Shown piece after piece: positions 28,847 to 36,971 of a DNA stretch of 64,000 nt. A program made the position numbers and the translations under genes. Under the pieces are notes generated by a model. The model worked only from the letters and a program-made list of their open reading frames with translations. It made no database searches and was not told the origin of the DNA. This DNA is from Glaciecola sp. KUL10 (GTDB lineage: Bacteria > Pseudomonadota > Gammaproteobacteria > Enterobacterales > Alteromonadaceae), in assembly GCF_003203515.1 (NCBI RefSeq), contig NZ_BGNG01000008.1, positions 124,001-188,000 of the forward strand, in the 5' to 3' direction. Each line of letters begins with the position of its first letter. Positions within the stretch are counted from its first letter, which is position 1.

Positions 28847-29740
28847 ATGAAACCTACAGTATTGCTGACTGGCGGTACTGGTTTAATTGGGCGATACCTA
28901 ATCGCCAAGTTAAGCCCTGACTACGATATTACTGTTGTCTCTCGTGACCCCGCCCGAGCCTCACGTTTATTGGGTGACGCAGTTAAGCCATTGACACTAG
29001 ATTCAATAGAACACCTAAATGATATAAATATTGTGATTAACCTAGCGGGCGAACCGATTGCTGAAAGGCGATGGAGTAACGCTCAAAAAAAGCGTATTTG
29101 TGATAGTCGTTGGGATACAACAGACACATTAGTAAGGCTAATTAATCAGGCTCATAATAAACCTCGCGTATTTATTAGCGGCTCTGCTGTGGGCGTTTAT
29201 GGCCGTCAAAGTGATACACCAATAGACGAATCTTTTACTGATTTTTATGATGAATTTAGTTCAGAAGTGTGCGCCACATGGGAAAAAAAAGCCCAAGAAG
29301 CGATTGACGTACGCACCTGCATATTGAGAACGGGGATTGTATTAGCTGAAGATGGTGGCGCACTGGCAAAAATGTTGATGCCTTTTAGGCTCGGACTTGG
29401 TGGAAAAATATCTTCAGGAAAACAGTTTATGCCTTGGATCCATATTGAAGATATGGTTGCTGGCATACTTCACTTAATTAAGAATGATAATTGTCAGGGC
29501 CCGTTTAACTTTACGTCACCTAATCCTAACACCAATCACTTTTTTTCATTGGCGTTAGCGCGACGTTTAGAAAGACCATTATTTTTTACAATTCCAGCGC
29601 TTGTATTAAAAGCCGCGATGGGTGAATCATCAGACTTGGTGCTGTATGGTCAAAAAGCGCTTCCGAAAAAATTAGAGCAAACTGGATTTAAATTCTCGTA
29701 CCCTGAATTAAAGGATGCACTCAAAGCGCTCGATATATAA
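28847..29740 (+). CDS. yfcH: SDR-type epimerase YfcH (TIGR01777 family)
   Basis: Extended short-chain dehydrogenase-like protein of 297 aa. The N-terminal nucleotide motif is LLTGGTGLIGRYLI; INLAGEPIAERRW and SGSAVGVYGRQ follow, and the C-terminal DUF1731 block is FKFSYPELKDAL. Its substrate is unknown. Six bases after folX, so an operon. Confidence 0.88.
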   Translation: MKPTVLLTGGTGLIGRYLIAKLSPDYDITVVSRDPARASRLLGDAVKPLTLDSIEHLNDINIVINLAGEPIAERRWSNAQKKRICDSRWDTTDTLVRLINQAHNKPRVFISGSAVGVYGRQSDTPIDESFTDFYDEFSSEVCATWEKKAQEAIDVRTCILRTGIVLAEDGGALAKMLMPFRLGLGGKISSGKQFMPWIHIEDMVAGILHLIKNDNCQGPFNFTSPNPNTNHFFSLALARRLERPLFFTIPALVLKAAMGESSDLVLYGQKALPKKLEQTGFKFSYPELKDALKALDI

Positions 29741-29801
29741 AAATATAAGTTTATTTTTTAAAGTAAATCGACTTATATTAATAAAGTATCAAAGTTTCTA
29801 A

Positions 29802-29874
29802 GACCTTCGTTGTAGTTGTTTGATTAATGATTGCGCTTCATTATCAATAGATGTAAAGCTAATCAACGAAGGTC
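29802..29874. repeat. Long-range inverted repeat upstream of CBS gene
   Basis: gaccttcgttg at 29802-29812 is exactly complementary to caacgaaggtc at 29864-29874, and a further gatta/taatc pair extends the stem across a nine-base bulge. It lies between yfcH and the CBS-domain gene and could act as a leader stem-loop or an RNA gene. No T-run follows. Confidence 0.7.
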
Positions 29875-29925
29875 AATAAACAGTATTCTGCTTGCGTAAA
29901 GCTGAATGGATAATAAGGAAAACAG

Positions 29926-30345
29926 ATGGAATCATTGAAAATTCAGGACTATATGAATAAGAGACCCGTGACGTTTACTGCGCCTATGCCCGTTGCTGAA
30001 GCTGTTGAACGATTACTATTTAGCTCGCAAACGGGCGGTCCTGTGCTTGATGCCTCGCAGAAAGTCGTCGGCTTTTTATCAGAACAAGACTGTATCGAAA
30101 AAATGATCGTGTCTAGTTATTACCGAGAAAGAGCGGCACGAGTAGACGAGATTATGATGAAAGATGTACTGACGGTAAAGCCTTATGATTCTATTTTAGA
30201 ATTAGCCCAACGTATGCTTAAAGAGAAACCCAAGATTTATCCAGTAACTGATGACGGCGGTTATTTGCTTGGCACAATTAGTCGCTCTGATGTTTTAAAA
30301 GCAATCGATGTTCAGCTACAAGACGGCTATAAAAATCACGATTAA
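29926..30345 (+). CDS. Tandem CBS-domain protein
   Basis: 139 aa made almost wholly of two CBS motifs: IQDYMNKRPVTFTAPMPVAEA with GFLSEQDCIEKM, then IMMKDVLTVKPYDSI with LGTISRSDVLKAI. Such pairs bind adenosyl nucleotides and often regulate a partner enzyme or channel. No partner is evident beside it. It is a single-gene unit ended by a strong hairpin. Confidence 0.88.
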   Translation: MESLKIQDYMNKRPVTFTAPMPVAEAVERLLFSSQTGGPVLDASQKVVGFLSEQDCIEKMIVSSYYRERAARVDEIMMKDVLTVKPYDSILELAQRMLKEKPKIYPVTDDGGYLLGTISRSDVLKAIDVQLQDGYKNHD

Positions 30346-30379
30346 ACGCTAAAGAATCAAATGTAAGTGAGTATTTCGT

Positions 30380-30410
30380 GCTCTCTGCTCTCTGCTCGCT
30401 GCTCGCTGCT
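30380..30410. repeat. Heptanucleotide tandem repeat
   Basis: GCTCTCT twice, then GCTCGCT twice, then GCT: four and a half heptamers just after the CBS gene and before the terminator. It may vary in copy number by slippage. Confidence 0.85.
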
Positions 30411-30415
30411 AACAA

Positions 30416-30448
30416 AAAGGTTTGAACCTGTTAAACGTTCAAACCTTT
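30416..30448. terminator. Bidirectional terminator
   Basis: Twelve-base-pair stem AAAGGTTTGAAC / GTTCAAACCTTT with a nine-base loop and A/T-rich flanks, between the convergent CBS gene and ybbP. Confidence 0.85.
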
Positions 30449-30466
30449 ATTTATTAGCATTTTTGT

Positions 30467-32977
30467 TTAAACCATTTTTCTGAGTAAGCTTGCAGTATTG
30501 AGCGATAATAAACGCCAACACCCTATTGCACCCAACAAACCAACAACAATTGCCCCAGCGGAAGGTGCAATCAACCAGTAGTCTAAATGTAAACCGGGAT
30601 CCATTTGAAAAACGCGTGTTTGTAGCATAAACAAACTGAATTCATTGGATACTGCCGCCATAAAGCCTGCCACTAAGCCAACAATAATAAACTCATTGAT
30701 GACACTGAAACGAATCGTGCTGCCTTTTGCGCCCAAGGTTCGCAATATCGCCAGTTCTTGAAGGCGCTCATCCATACTGGCTTGTACTTGTGCGATTAGA
30801 ACGAGTGCACCAGCAATCAGCACTAACACCAGAATAAACTCAACTGCCATCGAAACTTGTTCGATAATCTCACGAAGTTGATTAATGCGCGCGTCTACGT
30901 CGAACAAGGTAACACTCGCAAAAGGTGACATGAGGGTGGTAATGTCAGACTTGCGTGATTGCTCTAAGTTAAAGCTAGTTATGTAAGTCGCACTAAAATT
31001 TTCCATCGCTTTGGGGTGCAACACAAAAAAGAAGTTAGGTTGCATGGTTTGCCAATCAACCTCTCGCATACTGGTAACTTTTACCTTGATAATTTCACTA
31101 CCAATATTAAACGTCAGCATGTCACCTAGTTCGATATCCAAACGCGTAGCTATTTCTTCTTCCAGTGAAACTGGGTAAGGCTCTCCCTCTTGCCATGTAT
31201 CTAGCCACTGTCCTTCAGTGATCACATTGCCCATTTGCAAATCCAAACTCCATGTGAGATTTGCCTCTCGGCCTAAACCTTGTCGCCCTTCGTCAGCAAC
31301 GTCTTCATCTTCTTTAGTGACTTGAGTTCTGATTTTTTCATCATTAATAGCGACAAAGCGCCCTCTAGCCACGGGATAAAACTTCTCAGGTTCAACATCG
31401 TTGAGTGTAAAATGAGCGCGAACCTGCTCTTTTTGCACTTCGGTAATGTTGGACATAAAGTAGTTTGGCGTTCCTTCAGGCAATTGATCCCGCCATTGTT
31501 TTACCATATCGTTTCTCATTACGAGCACCACAAGCAAAAGCATAATGGTAATGGCAAAGCTAATCAGTTGAACACTGTTGCCCATTGCTCGACGACGAAT
31601 TCGTGCCCAGGCTAAGGTCCACGCCCCCATTGAACCACTGCCTAGTTTGCGCCCAATAACAATCATGCCAAAGGTCACTAAAAGCAATAAAGCGACCAAT
31701 ATAATACCAGACACAAATAGGATGGCGCTGATCATTAGGTTTTGAGAGTAAATCCACATCAACAAGAACACGGCGATGCCAGACGTAGCATACTGCAATG
31801 CTCGCGAAGACAAGGTTGATTCGATGTCTTTGCGCAGTACCCGTAATGGTGGAACTGAAAATAGTTGCATCAAAGGATACAAAGAAAACAACAATGCACA
31901 CACGACGCCTGTAAATACCGCGATCAATAAAGGTCGCCAATGCCACACATCTAGCGAAACTTCGACGGTTTGAGAAAGCAAACTCACAACAGCTTGCTGC
32001 AACACAAACCCTATAATTATGCCTAAAGTTATACCCAAAGCAGTGATGAAACTGATTTGCAACAGATAGATTTTTTGAACTTGTTGCTTCGCTGCACCTA
32101 AGGTTTTCATAATTGCAACGGGGTCAAAATGACGTTGACTGTAACGTTGGGCTGCCACAGCAATTGAAACTGCCGCTAGGACAATTGCTAATAAACTCGC
32201 CAATAAAAAATACTGTTCAGCGCGTTTAATTGCTTGCCCTATTGCACTTTCATCATCTTCAATAGAGGTCCAGCGATGCACTTCACGATTAAGTTGAGGC
32301 CTCAACCAATCGTAGTAGTCTTCTAATTGCGCTGATTCACCTGTGAAATAATGCTTGTAACTCACGCGACTTCCAGGACCAGTAATATTTGTCTTCGCGA
32401 GATCGTCAGTAGAAATAAGTACCAATGGGTCGGTATTAAACACACTGAAGCCAGCATCGGGAATCTCTCTTAGTACCTTAGCGACTGTAAAACTAGCATC
32501 GCCAATTTCAACACTCTCACCGATTTCGACATCAAGTAGCTGAAACAGGCGGGAGTCTAACCATGCTTCCCCCGGCTTTACTGACTCTTCTGTTGCTTCG
32601 GCCTCTCCGAATGGCTGCTGCGCTATTTTGATTTGCCCTTTTAGTGGGTAATCTTGGTCTACGGCTCTTAGATCAGCGAGAGACAATTCTTCTTTGCCAA
32701 ATACCATCGAACGAGTACTGACCTGATATGCTGTGCCTAAGCCTTGTTCCTTCGCTTGATTTATCCAAGTATCATCAACGACATTTCGAGACCTCAGTTG
32801 ACGGTCAGCAGCAATAAACTCCGCTGACCTATCGGTTAGCGCTGACTGCAATCGCTCACTAAACAGAGAAAGTGATAATACAGATGCGACTGACAAAATA
32901 ATTGCCAGTAATATTATACTGAGTTCACCGCGTTTTGCTTCGTGTTTAAACAAACGCCATGCTAAATTTATCACCAT
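30467..32977 (-). CDS. ybbP: ABC transporter permease YbbP (FtsX family)
   Basis: 836-aa inner-membrane protein with the layout of the YbbP type: one N-terminal helix, a large periplasmic domain, a first FtsX block of four helices near 255-450, a second periplasmic domain, and a final FtsX block (ELAILRTLGAKGSTIRFSVINEF to the end). Works with YbbA; relatives are thought to act on envelope lipids or lipoproteins, but the substrate is not settled. Three bases separate it from ybbA. Confidence 0.9.
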   Translation of the reverse strand: MVINLAWRLFKHEAKRGELSIILLAIILSVASVLSLSLFSERLQSALTDRSAEFIAADRQLRSRNVVDDTWINQAKEQGLGTAYQVSTRSMVFGKEELSLADLRAVDQDYPLKGQIKIAQQPFGEAEATEESVKPGEAWLDSRLFQLLDVEIGESVEIGDASFTVAKVLREIPDAGFSVFNTDPLVLISTDDLAKTNITGPGSRVSYKHYFTGESAQLEDYYDWLRPQLNREVHRWTSIEDDESAIGQAIKRAEQYFLLASLLAIVLAAVSIAVAAQRYSQRHFDPVAIMKTLGAAKQQVQKIYLLQISFITALGITLGIIIGFVLQQAVVSLLSQTVEVSLDVWHWRPLLIAVFTGVVCALLFSLYPLMQLFSVPPLRVLRKDIESTLSSRALQYATSGIAVFLLMWIYSQNLMISAILFVSGIILVALLLLVTFGMIVIGRKLGSGSMGAWTLAWARIRRRAMGNSVQLISFAITIMLLLVVLVMRNDMVKQWRDQLPEGTPNYFMSNITEVQKEQVRAHFTLNDVEPEKFYPVARGRFVAINDEKIRTQVTKEDEDVADEGRQGLGREANLTWSLDLQMGNVITEGQWLDTWQEGEPYPVSLEEEIATRLDIELGDMLTFNIGSEIIKVKVTSMREVDWQTMQPNFFFVLHPKAMENFSATYITSFNLEQSRKSDITTLMSPFASVTLFDVDARINQLREIIEQVSMAVEFILVLVLIAGALVLIAQVQASMDERLQELAILRTLGAKGSTIRFSVINEFIIVGLVAGFMAAVSNEFSLFMLQTRVFQMDPGLHLDYWLIAPSAGAIVVGLLGAIGCWRLLSLNTASLLRKMV

Positions 32978-32980
32978 GGG

Positions 32981-33718
32981 TTAGCTCTCCTCGCTAGCGT
33001 TCATTTTAGCGTGTATAGCACTATCCACTGCTCTTAAATTTTCTTCTCGCAGCTCCCCTGCCGTCATACGAAGCTGACGCTGGCAACGAGACGCGAGCTC
33101 GTCATCATGCGTGACAAGCACCAACGTGGTGTTAGACTCGCGGTTTAGATCAAACAATAAATCTTCGATTTTAGTTGAATTTTTAGAATCTAAATTGCCT
33201 GTTGGTTCGTCAGCAAATAGTATTTTCGGATTGGTGATGAATGCTCTCGCGATAGCAACACGTTGCTGCTCACCACCCGATAACTGATTTGGAAAGTGTG
33301 TTGCACGATGTTCAAGGCCCACCTGCTCTAGAATTTTTTGAGCGCGCTTTTTGGGGTTATCCAAACCAGCAATTTCCGCGGGTAACATTACATTTTCTAA
33401 GGCACTCAAGCTCTGAACCAACATAAAGCTTTGAAAGATAAAACCGACCTTATCTCCCCTCAGTCTTGCTCTCTGCTCTTCATCCATCGAATGTAAAGCT
33501 TCACCATCTAACAAAATTTCACCGTCTGATACTTCATCTAAGCCAGCTAATAAACCAAGTAGGGTTGACTTGCCGGAGCCAGATGCGCCTATAATGGCAA
33601 CAGATTGACCAGCCTCCACATCAAAGCTGATTGGATTAAGGATCTGGAGTTCGCCTTCACTCGTAGTTACTTTTTTAGTTACGCTTTTTGTTTGTATCAT
33701 CATTGAGGATTTTGTCAT
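32981..33718 (-). CDS. ybbA: ABC transporter ATP-binding protein YbbA
   Basis: MacB/LolD-type ATPase of about 245 aa. Walker A is GASGSGKSTLLGLLAG, the signature LSGGEQQRVAIARAF, Walker B ILFADEPTGNLD and the switch histidine in VTHDDELAS. I use the ATG of MTKSSMM; the ATG of MMIQTKS is also possible and leaves a little more room for the divergent tesA promoter. Confidence 0.9.
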   Translation of the reverse strand: MTKSSMMIQTKSVTKKVTTSEGELQILNPISFDVEAGQSVAIIGASGSGKSTLLGLLAGLDEVSDGEILLDGEALHSMDEEQRARLRGDKVGFIFQSFMLVQSLSALENVMLPAEIAGLDNPKKRAQKILEQVGLEHRATHFPNQLSGGEQQRVAIARAFITNPKILFADEPTGNLDSKNSTKIEDLLFDLNRESNTTLVLVTHDDELASRCQRQLRMTAGELREENLRAVDSAIHAKMNASEES

Positions 33719-33719
33719 C

Positions 33720-34400
33720 GTGTTTAGTATTTCTTCTAATAGGGTTAAGGCTTGCAGTGTTACCAACCTTAAGTCATTAATCTTATTACTGGTCTTGGTG
33801 TTTTTATTCCCTTTTTCAAGTCATTCAGATCAGACAAAAGGGCAAGAATACAAGTTGTTAATACTGGGGGATAGCTTAAGTGCTGCTTATGGGCTAACGC
33901 AAGAACAAGGTTGGGTTTATTTGTTACAAGATGCGTGGAAGCGTGACGGTGCTAATATTGAAGTGGTTAACGCGGCGATTAGCGGTGATACAACCGATGG
34001 AGGGCTCGCCAGATTACCGCGCTTGTTGAGTTTACATCAGCCCACCCACTTGCTTATTGAATTGGGAGGAAATGATGCCTTGCAAGGCCATAACCCACGT
34101 AAGATAGAACAGAATATTCAGAGCATGGTTGAATTGGCGAAAGCGGCTGATGTTAAGGTCATGATTCAAGAAATGCAGATACCCACTAATTATGGCAGAC
34201 GTTACACCCAAATGTTCACCAAGCTGTTTGCTGATGTTGCAGATAAAAATGACGTACCACTTATTCCGTTTTTTCTTGCCGATATCGCACTTGACACTTC
34301 GTTAATGCAACAAGACGGTATTCATCCGACCGCCGAGGCTCAACCTATGATTGTTGAGTTCATGAAACCTCAATTTGAAGCATTGATGTTAGCTGAGTAA
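33720..34400 (+). CDS. tesA: Acyl-CoA thioesterase I / arylesterase (SGNH hydrolase)
   Basis: Periplasmic multifunctional esterase. A signal peptide (hydrophobic core LILLLVLVFLFPF) precedes the SGNH blocks: GDSLSAAYG with the catalytic Ser, the Gly of SGDTTDGG, GGNDAL with Asn, and DGIHPTAEAQ with the Asp-His pair. 226 aa. The only plausible start is a GTG one base away from the divergent ybbA start, so the promoters of both genes must lie inside each other's coding sequence or the starts are misplaced. Confidence 0.9.
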   Translation: MFSISSNRVKACSVTNLKSLILLLVLVFLFPFSSHSDQTKGQEYKLLILGDSLSAAYGLTQEQGWVYLLQDAWKRDGANIEVVNAAISGDTTDGGLARLPRLLSLHQPTHLLIELGGNDALQGHNPRKIEQNIQSMVELAKAADVKVMIQEMQIPTNYGRRYTQMFTKLFADVADKNDVPLIPFFLADIALDTSLMQQDGIHPTAEAQPMIVEFMKPQFEALMLAE

Positions 34401-34484
34401 CACTCAGAATCCATATTATTTGCACATTTGCACAAAGCTTGGCTTGGTACCATAACCACACGATTGTGAATTATGGATTAAGTC

Positions 34485-35126
34485 ATGAAGTTTTGGCGAC
34501 AGAAATTTAGAAGTATTAAGGCTTCTTTTATCGTATTGCCCTGTTTGGTAGTCAGTGCTTTTGGTAACGCTGCACTCATAGGTGCATTTGAAAACGGACA
34601 GATTGGAGGAGGAACCTTTGATGAAGATTCTGCCTATACAGTGCTTCTTTCATTGGAGTTGTTCGATGGCCCGTTCGAAGATGGTTTGCTAGCTTCCACA
34701 CTATCTGTAGATATAACTGAAGAGCTAAGTGGCCAACGAATTGTTTTTGACTCAGGCACTGAATTCGAAAATGCAGCTCGAATATTAGAAGATCAAGGAG
34801 AAAATGGATTTCGACTTTGGACGGGCACCAGTTCTCGCGCAGGTGACTTAGCGCTGCAATTTGGTGATTTTGACCACACTTTATTTACACAAATAGACAG
34901 TATCGAATTTGTCATTGAATCTGCTGAATTTTTTGGTCCTAGTCCATCGAGAGGTGGGACAATTTACAGGCGTTTTGTAAACTTTCGCATCGAGTTATTT
35001 GGTATTAATTCAGAAGAAGATTTTAGAGAAATAAATAGTCCTACTGCATTTTATTTTTTAGCATTTGCGCTGCCATTTTTGATTGTTAGAAATCGTAAGG
35101 CTTCGATTAAAAATTCTAAACTATGA
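34485..35126 (+). CDS. Exported protein with PEP-CTERM-like C-terminal anchor
   Basis: 213 aa of unknown function. It has a signal peptide (ASFIVLPCLVVSAFGNA, cleavage likely after GNA) and a secreted beta-rich body. The end is INSPTAFYFLAFALPFLIVR followed by NRK: a short motif with Pro, one hydrophobic helix and a basic cluster. That tripartite tail resembles PEP-CTERM/exosortase sorting signals, though the PEP triplet is replaced by NSP. No exosortase gene is in the window. Confidence 0.6.
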   Translation: MKFWRQKFRSIKASFIVLPCLVVSAFGNAALIGAFENGQIGGGTFDEDSAYTVLLSLELFDGPFEDGLLASTLSVDITEELSGQRIVFDSGTEFENAARILEDQGENGFRLWTGTSSRAGDLALQFGDFDHTLFTQIDSIEFVIESAEFFGPSPSRGGTIYRRFVNFRIELFGINSEEDFREINSPTAFYFLAFALPFLIVRNRKASIKNSKL

Positions 35127-35154
35127 TTTAGTACAAGCTCTCTCAAACATACTT

Positions 35155-35186
35155 ATCAAAGTTCATACCTAGGTATGAACTTTGAT
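35155..35186. terminator. 32-bp perfect palindrome, terminator-like
   Basis: The arms atcaaagttcatacct and their exact complement meet at CCTAGG without a loop, and TTTATCTT follows. It lies 29 bp after the PEP-CTERM-like gene and fits a terminator, but a perfect palindrome this long could also be a protein site. Confidence 0.7.
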
Positions 35187-35337
35187 TTTATCTTACTGAC
35201 TACTTTCAATTAAATCATTTATTTTCAATAACTTAAATATCATCCATTCATTAAATATCATTTCAAATAGAGCCTAGACTTAACAAGCAAGAGGCGTAAA
35301 CTAACGAACAAGTTAGTAAATAAAGCCGAGGAATTTA

Positions 35338-35550
35338 ATGGAAGTCGCTTCTTCAAGCAGTAATGCGTTAATTCAACAGCAAACTATGCAATATAGCCAA
35401 GCAGATTCAAAACAAGGCAAGGCTGGTGGTTCCGCAACTGTATCCAATACACCACAAGCCTCATTAGAATCAGCTCCTCAAGGCAGTTCTGAGCCCAGTG
35501 CAATTCCCGGTACCACTCGAATTGGTGGCTCCATCGATACTTACGCCTAA
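35338..35550 (+). CDS. Small Ser/Gln-rich protein
   Basis: 70 aa, low complexity, rich in S, Q, A and G, with no membrane segment or signal peptide. The ATG has a good GAGGAA site six bases upstream, and the gene stands alone between a terminator and the histidine kinase, so I think it is real. The N-terminus MEVASSSSNALIQQQTMQYS faintly recalls short proteins near motility genes, but I cannot assign a family. Confidence 0.55.
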   Translation: MEVASSSSNALIQQQTMQYSQADSKQGKAGGSATVSNTPQASLESAPQGSSEPSAIPGTTRIGGSIDTYA

Positions 35551-35663
35551 TAGCTCAATATTATTCAAAACTTACCGATTTAAATAAGTAGTACGTGGCA
35601 GGAAGCGTGCGGTAAATATTTTAGTGAGTCATCGCCTTCTACAATAAATGTACAGGTGATACT

Positions 35664-36971
35664 TTACCCCACAGGAGTCAAGTTGGGTAAAGTGACTATC
35701 ACTGAAAGGCCGCCTTGCGCATTATTGCGCAAGGCAATACGCCCATGATGTGAATCCACAATTTCCCGACACAAAGCCAAACCCAAGCCCGTTCCAGAAG
35801 GTTTTGTTGAATAAAATGGCACCAGCGCATTTGCCATCACCGTATCGGATATCCCTTTACCTCGGTCAGTTACCGTTATGCATACTTCTTGGTTAAGTTG
35901 CTTGATTGACATGCTGATGTCTTCAACCTTGCCCTCAGATTCGTGTGCATTTTTAAGTAAGTTAATGAGTAGTTGTTCAATTTGAACGGGGTCAGCTTGG
36001 AATGCAACATCTTCTTCGCTGAGGTCTTGGAATTGCCACTGCTCAGCCAATTGTTCGCTGAGATGCATCCAGTTAAGCGTTTTTATTTGAGGCTCGGGTA
36101 GTTTTGCAAATTTACCATAGCCTTGTACAAAACTTGTTAAGTGGACAATTCGCTCATCAATTGTCTCAAACACCCTGGCTAAACGCGTTTCACTCAGGTT
36201 TTCAGATAATATTTTGCCGCTATGAAGCATTGAAGATATAGGCCCTAGCGAGTTATTTAACTCATGGCTAATGACGCGGATCACTTTTTTCCAAACAGCG
36301 ACTTCTTGACGACTTAATTCACGTGTCATTTGCTTGAGTATAAATAAATGGTGAGTTTGGTTATTCAACAAAAATTGTCCTAATGACATGTGCCATGTTT
36401 GCACATCACCATCATCAAGTGTCATTGAAAATAAGCCTGTTGCTCGCTCTAAAATAGCCTGTTTCGCCCCGTTTTCGGCGAAAGTGACAAGCTCATCAAT
36501 AAACATCCCCTCAATGCCTTGATGTTGCCCGAAAAACTGGCGAGCGGAAATGTTGCTGAATATGACTTGGCCTTTATCATCAATTAAGAAAAGCACTTCA
36601 GGTGAGCTTTGAGTGACCTTATCAAGCAGTAACTCACGCTGATACAGCCAGTGTTTTTCGTCTCGCAGATGAATGACTGTTTCGTTGTATATTTCGCACA
36701 AGCGCCCTATTTCATCGCCCTTTTTAAATGCAAGCGTTGAAGCAAACTCACCATCTTTTAGATTAAGTAAACCCGTCTCTAAAGCTGATAAACCATCGGT
36801 GATATCACTAATTAAGTATCGTGTCAGCACGATAGTCATCGTCACCAAGCATAAAATGATAAAAAGTTTTAAATCCAGCGAGAGTGCCTCAAGCAATAAA
36901 ATAGGTAAGCTTGCAACAAGGCTAACAACCCCCGTTAACAACGGTAGCTTTTTACTGATCGACAGATTCAT
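35664..36971 (-). CDS. Sensor histidine kinase (NtrB/PAS type)
   Basis: 435 aa. Two N-terminal helices with almost no periplasmic loop (residues about 13-55), a HAMP-like linker (LSALETGLLNLKDGEFA), a PAS domain (SPEVLFLIDDKGQVIFSN), the H-box VISHELNNSLGPISSM, then the ATPase with LLINLLKNAHES, VTDRGKGIS and GTGLGLALCREIV. The lack of an outer sensor suggests it reads a membrane or internal cue. Its ATG overlaps the stop of the sigma54 regulator gene, so the two form a couple. Confidence 0.92.
   Translation of the reverse strand: MNLSISKKLPLLTGVVSLVASLPILLLEALSLDLKLFIILCLVTMTIVLTRYLISDITDGLSALETGLLNLKDGEFASTLAFKKGDEIGRLCEIYNETVIHLRDEKHWLYQRELLLDKVTQSSPEVLFLIDDKGQVIFSNISARQFFGQHQGIEGMFIDELVTFAENGAKQAILERATGLFSMTLDDGDVQTWHMSLGQFLLNNQTHHLFILKQMTRELSRQEVAVWKKVIRVISHELNNSLGPISSMLHSGKILSENLSETRLARVFETIDERIVHLTSFVQGYGKFAKLPEPQIKTLNWMHLSEQLAEQWQFQDLSEEDVAFQADPVQIEQLLINLLKNAHESEGKVEDISMSIKQLNQEVCITVTDRGKGISDTVMANALVPFYSTKPSGTGLGLALCREIVDSHHGRIALRNNAQGGLSVIVTLPNLTPVG

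Noticed and set aside
31280-31973. Long frames antisense to and overlapping ybbP
   Set aside because: They lie within a strongly conserved permease gene and show no domain of their own.
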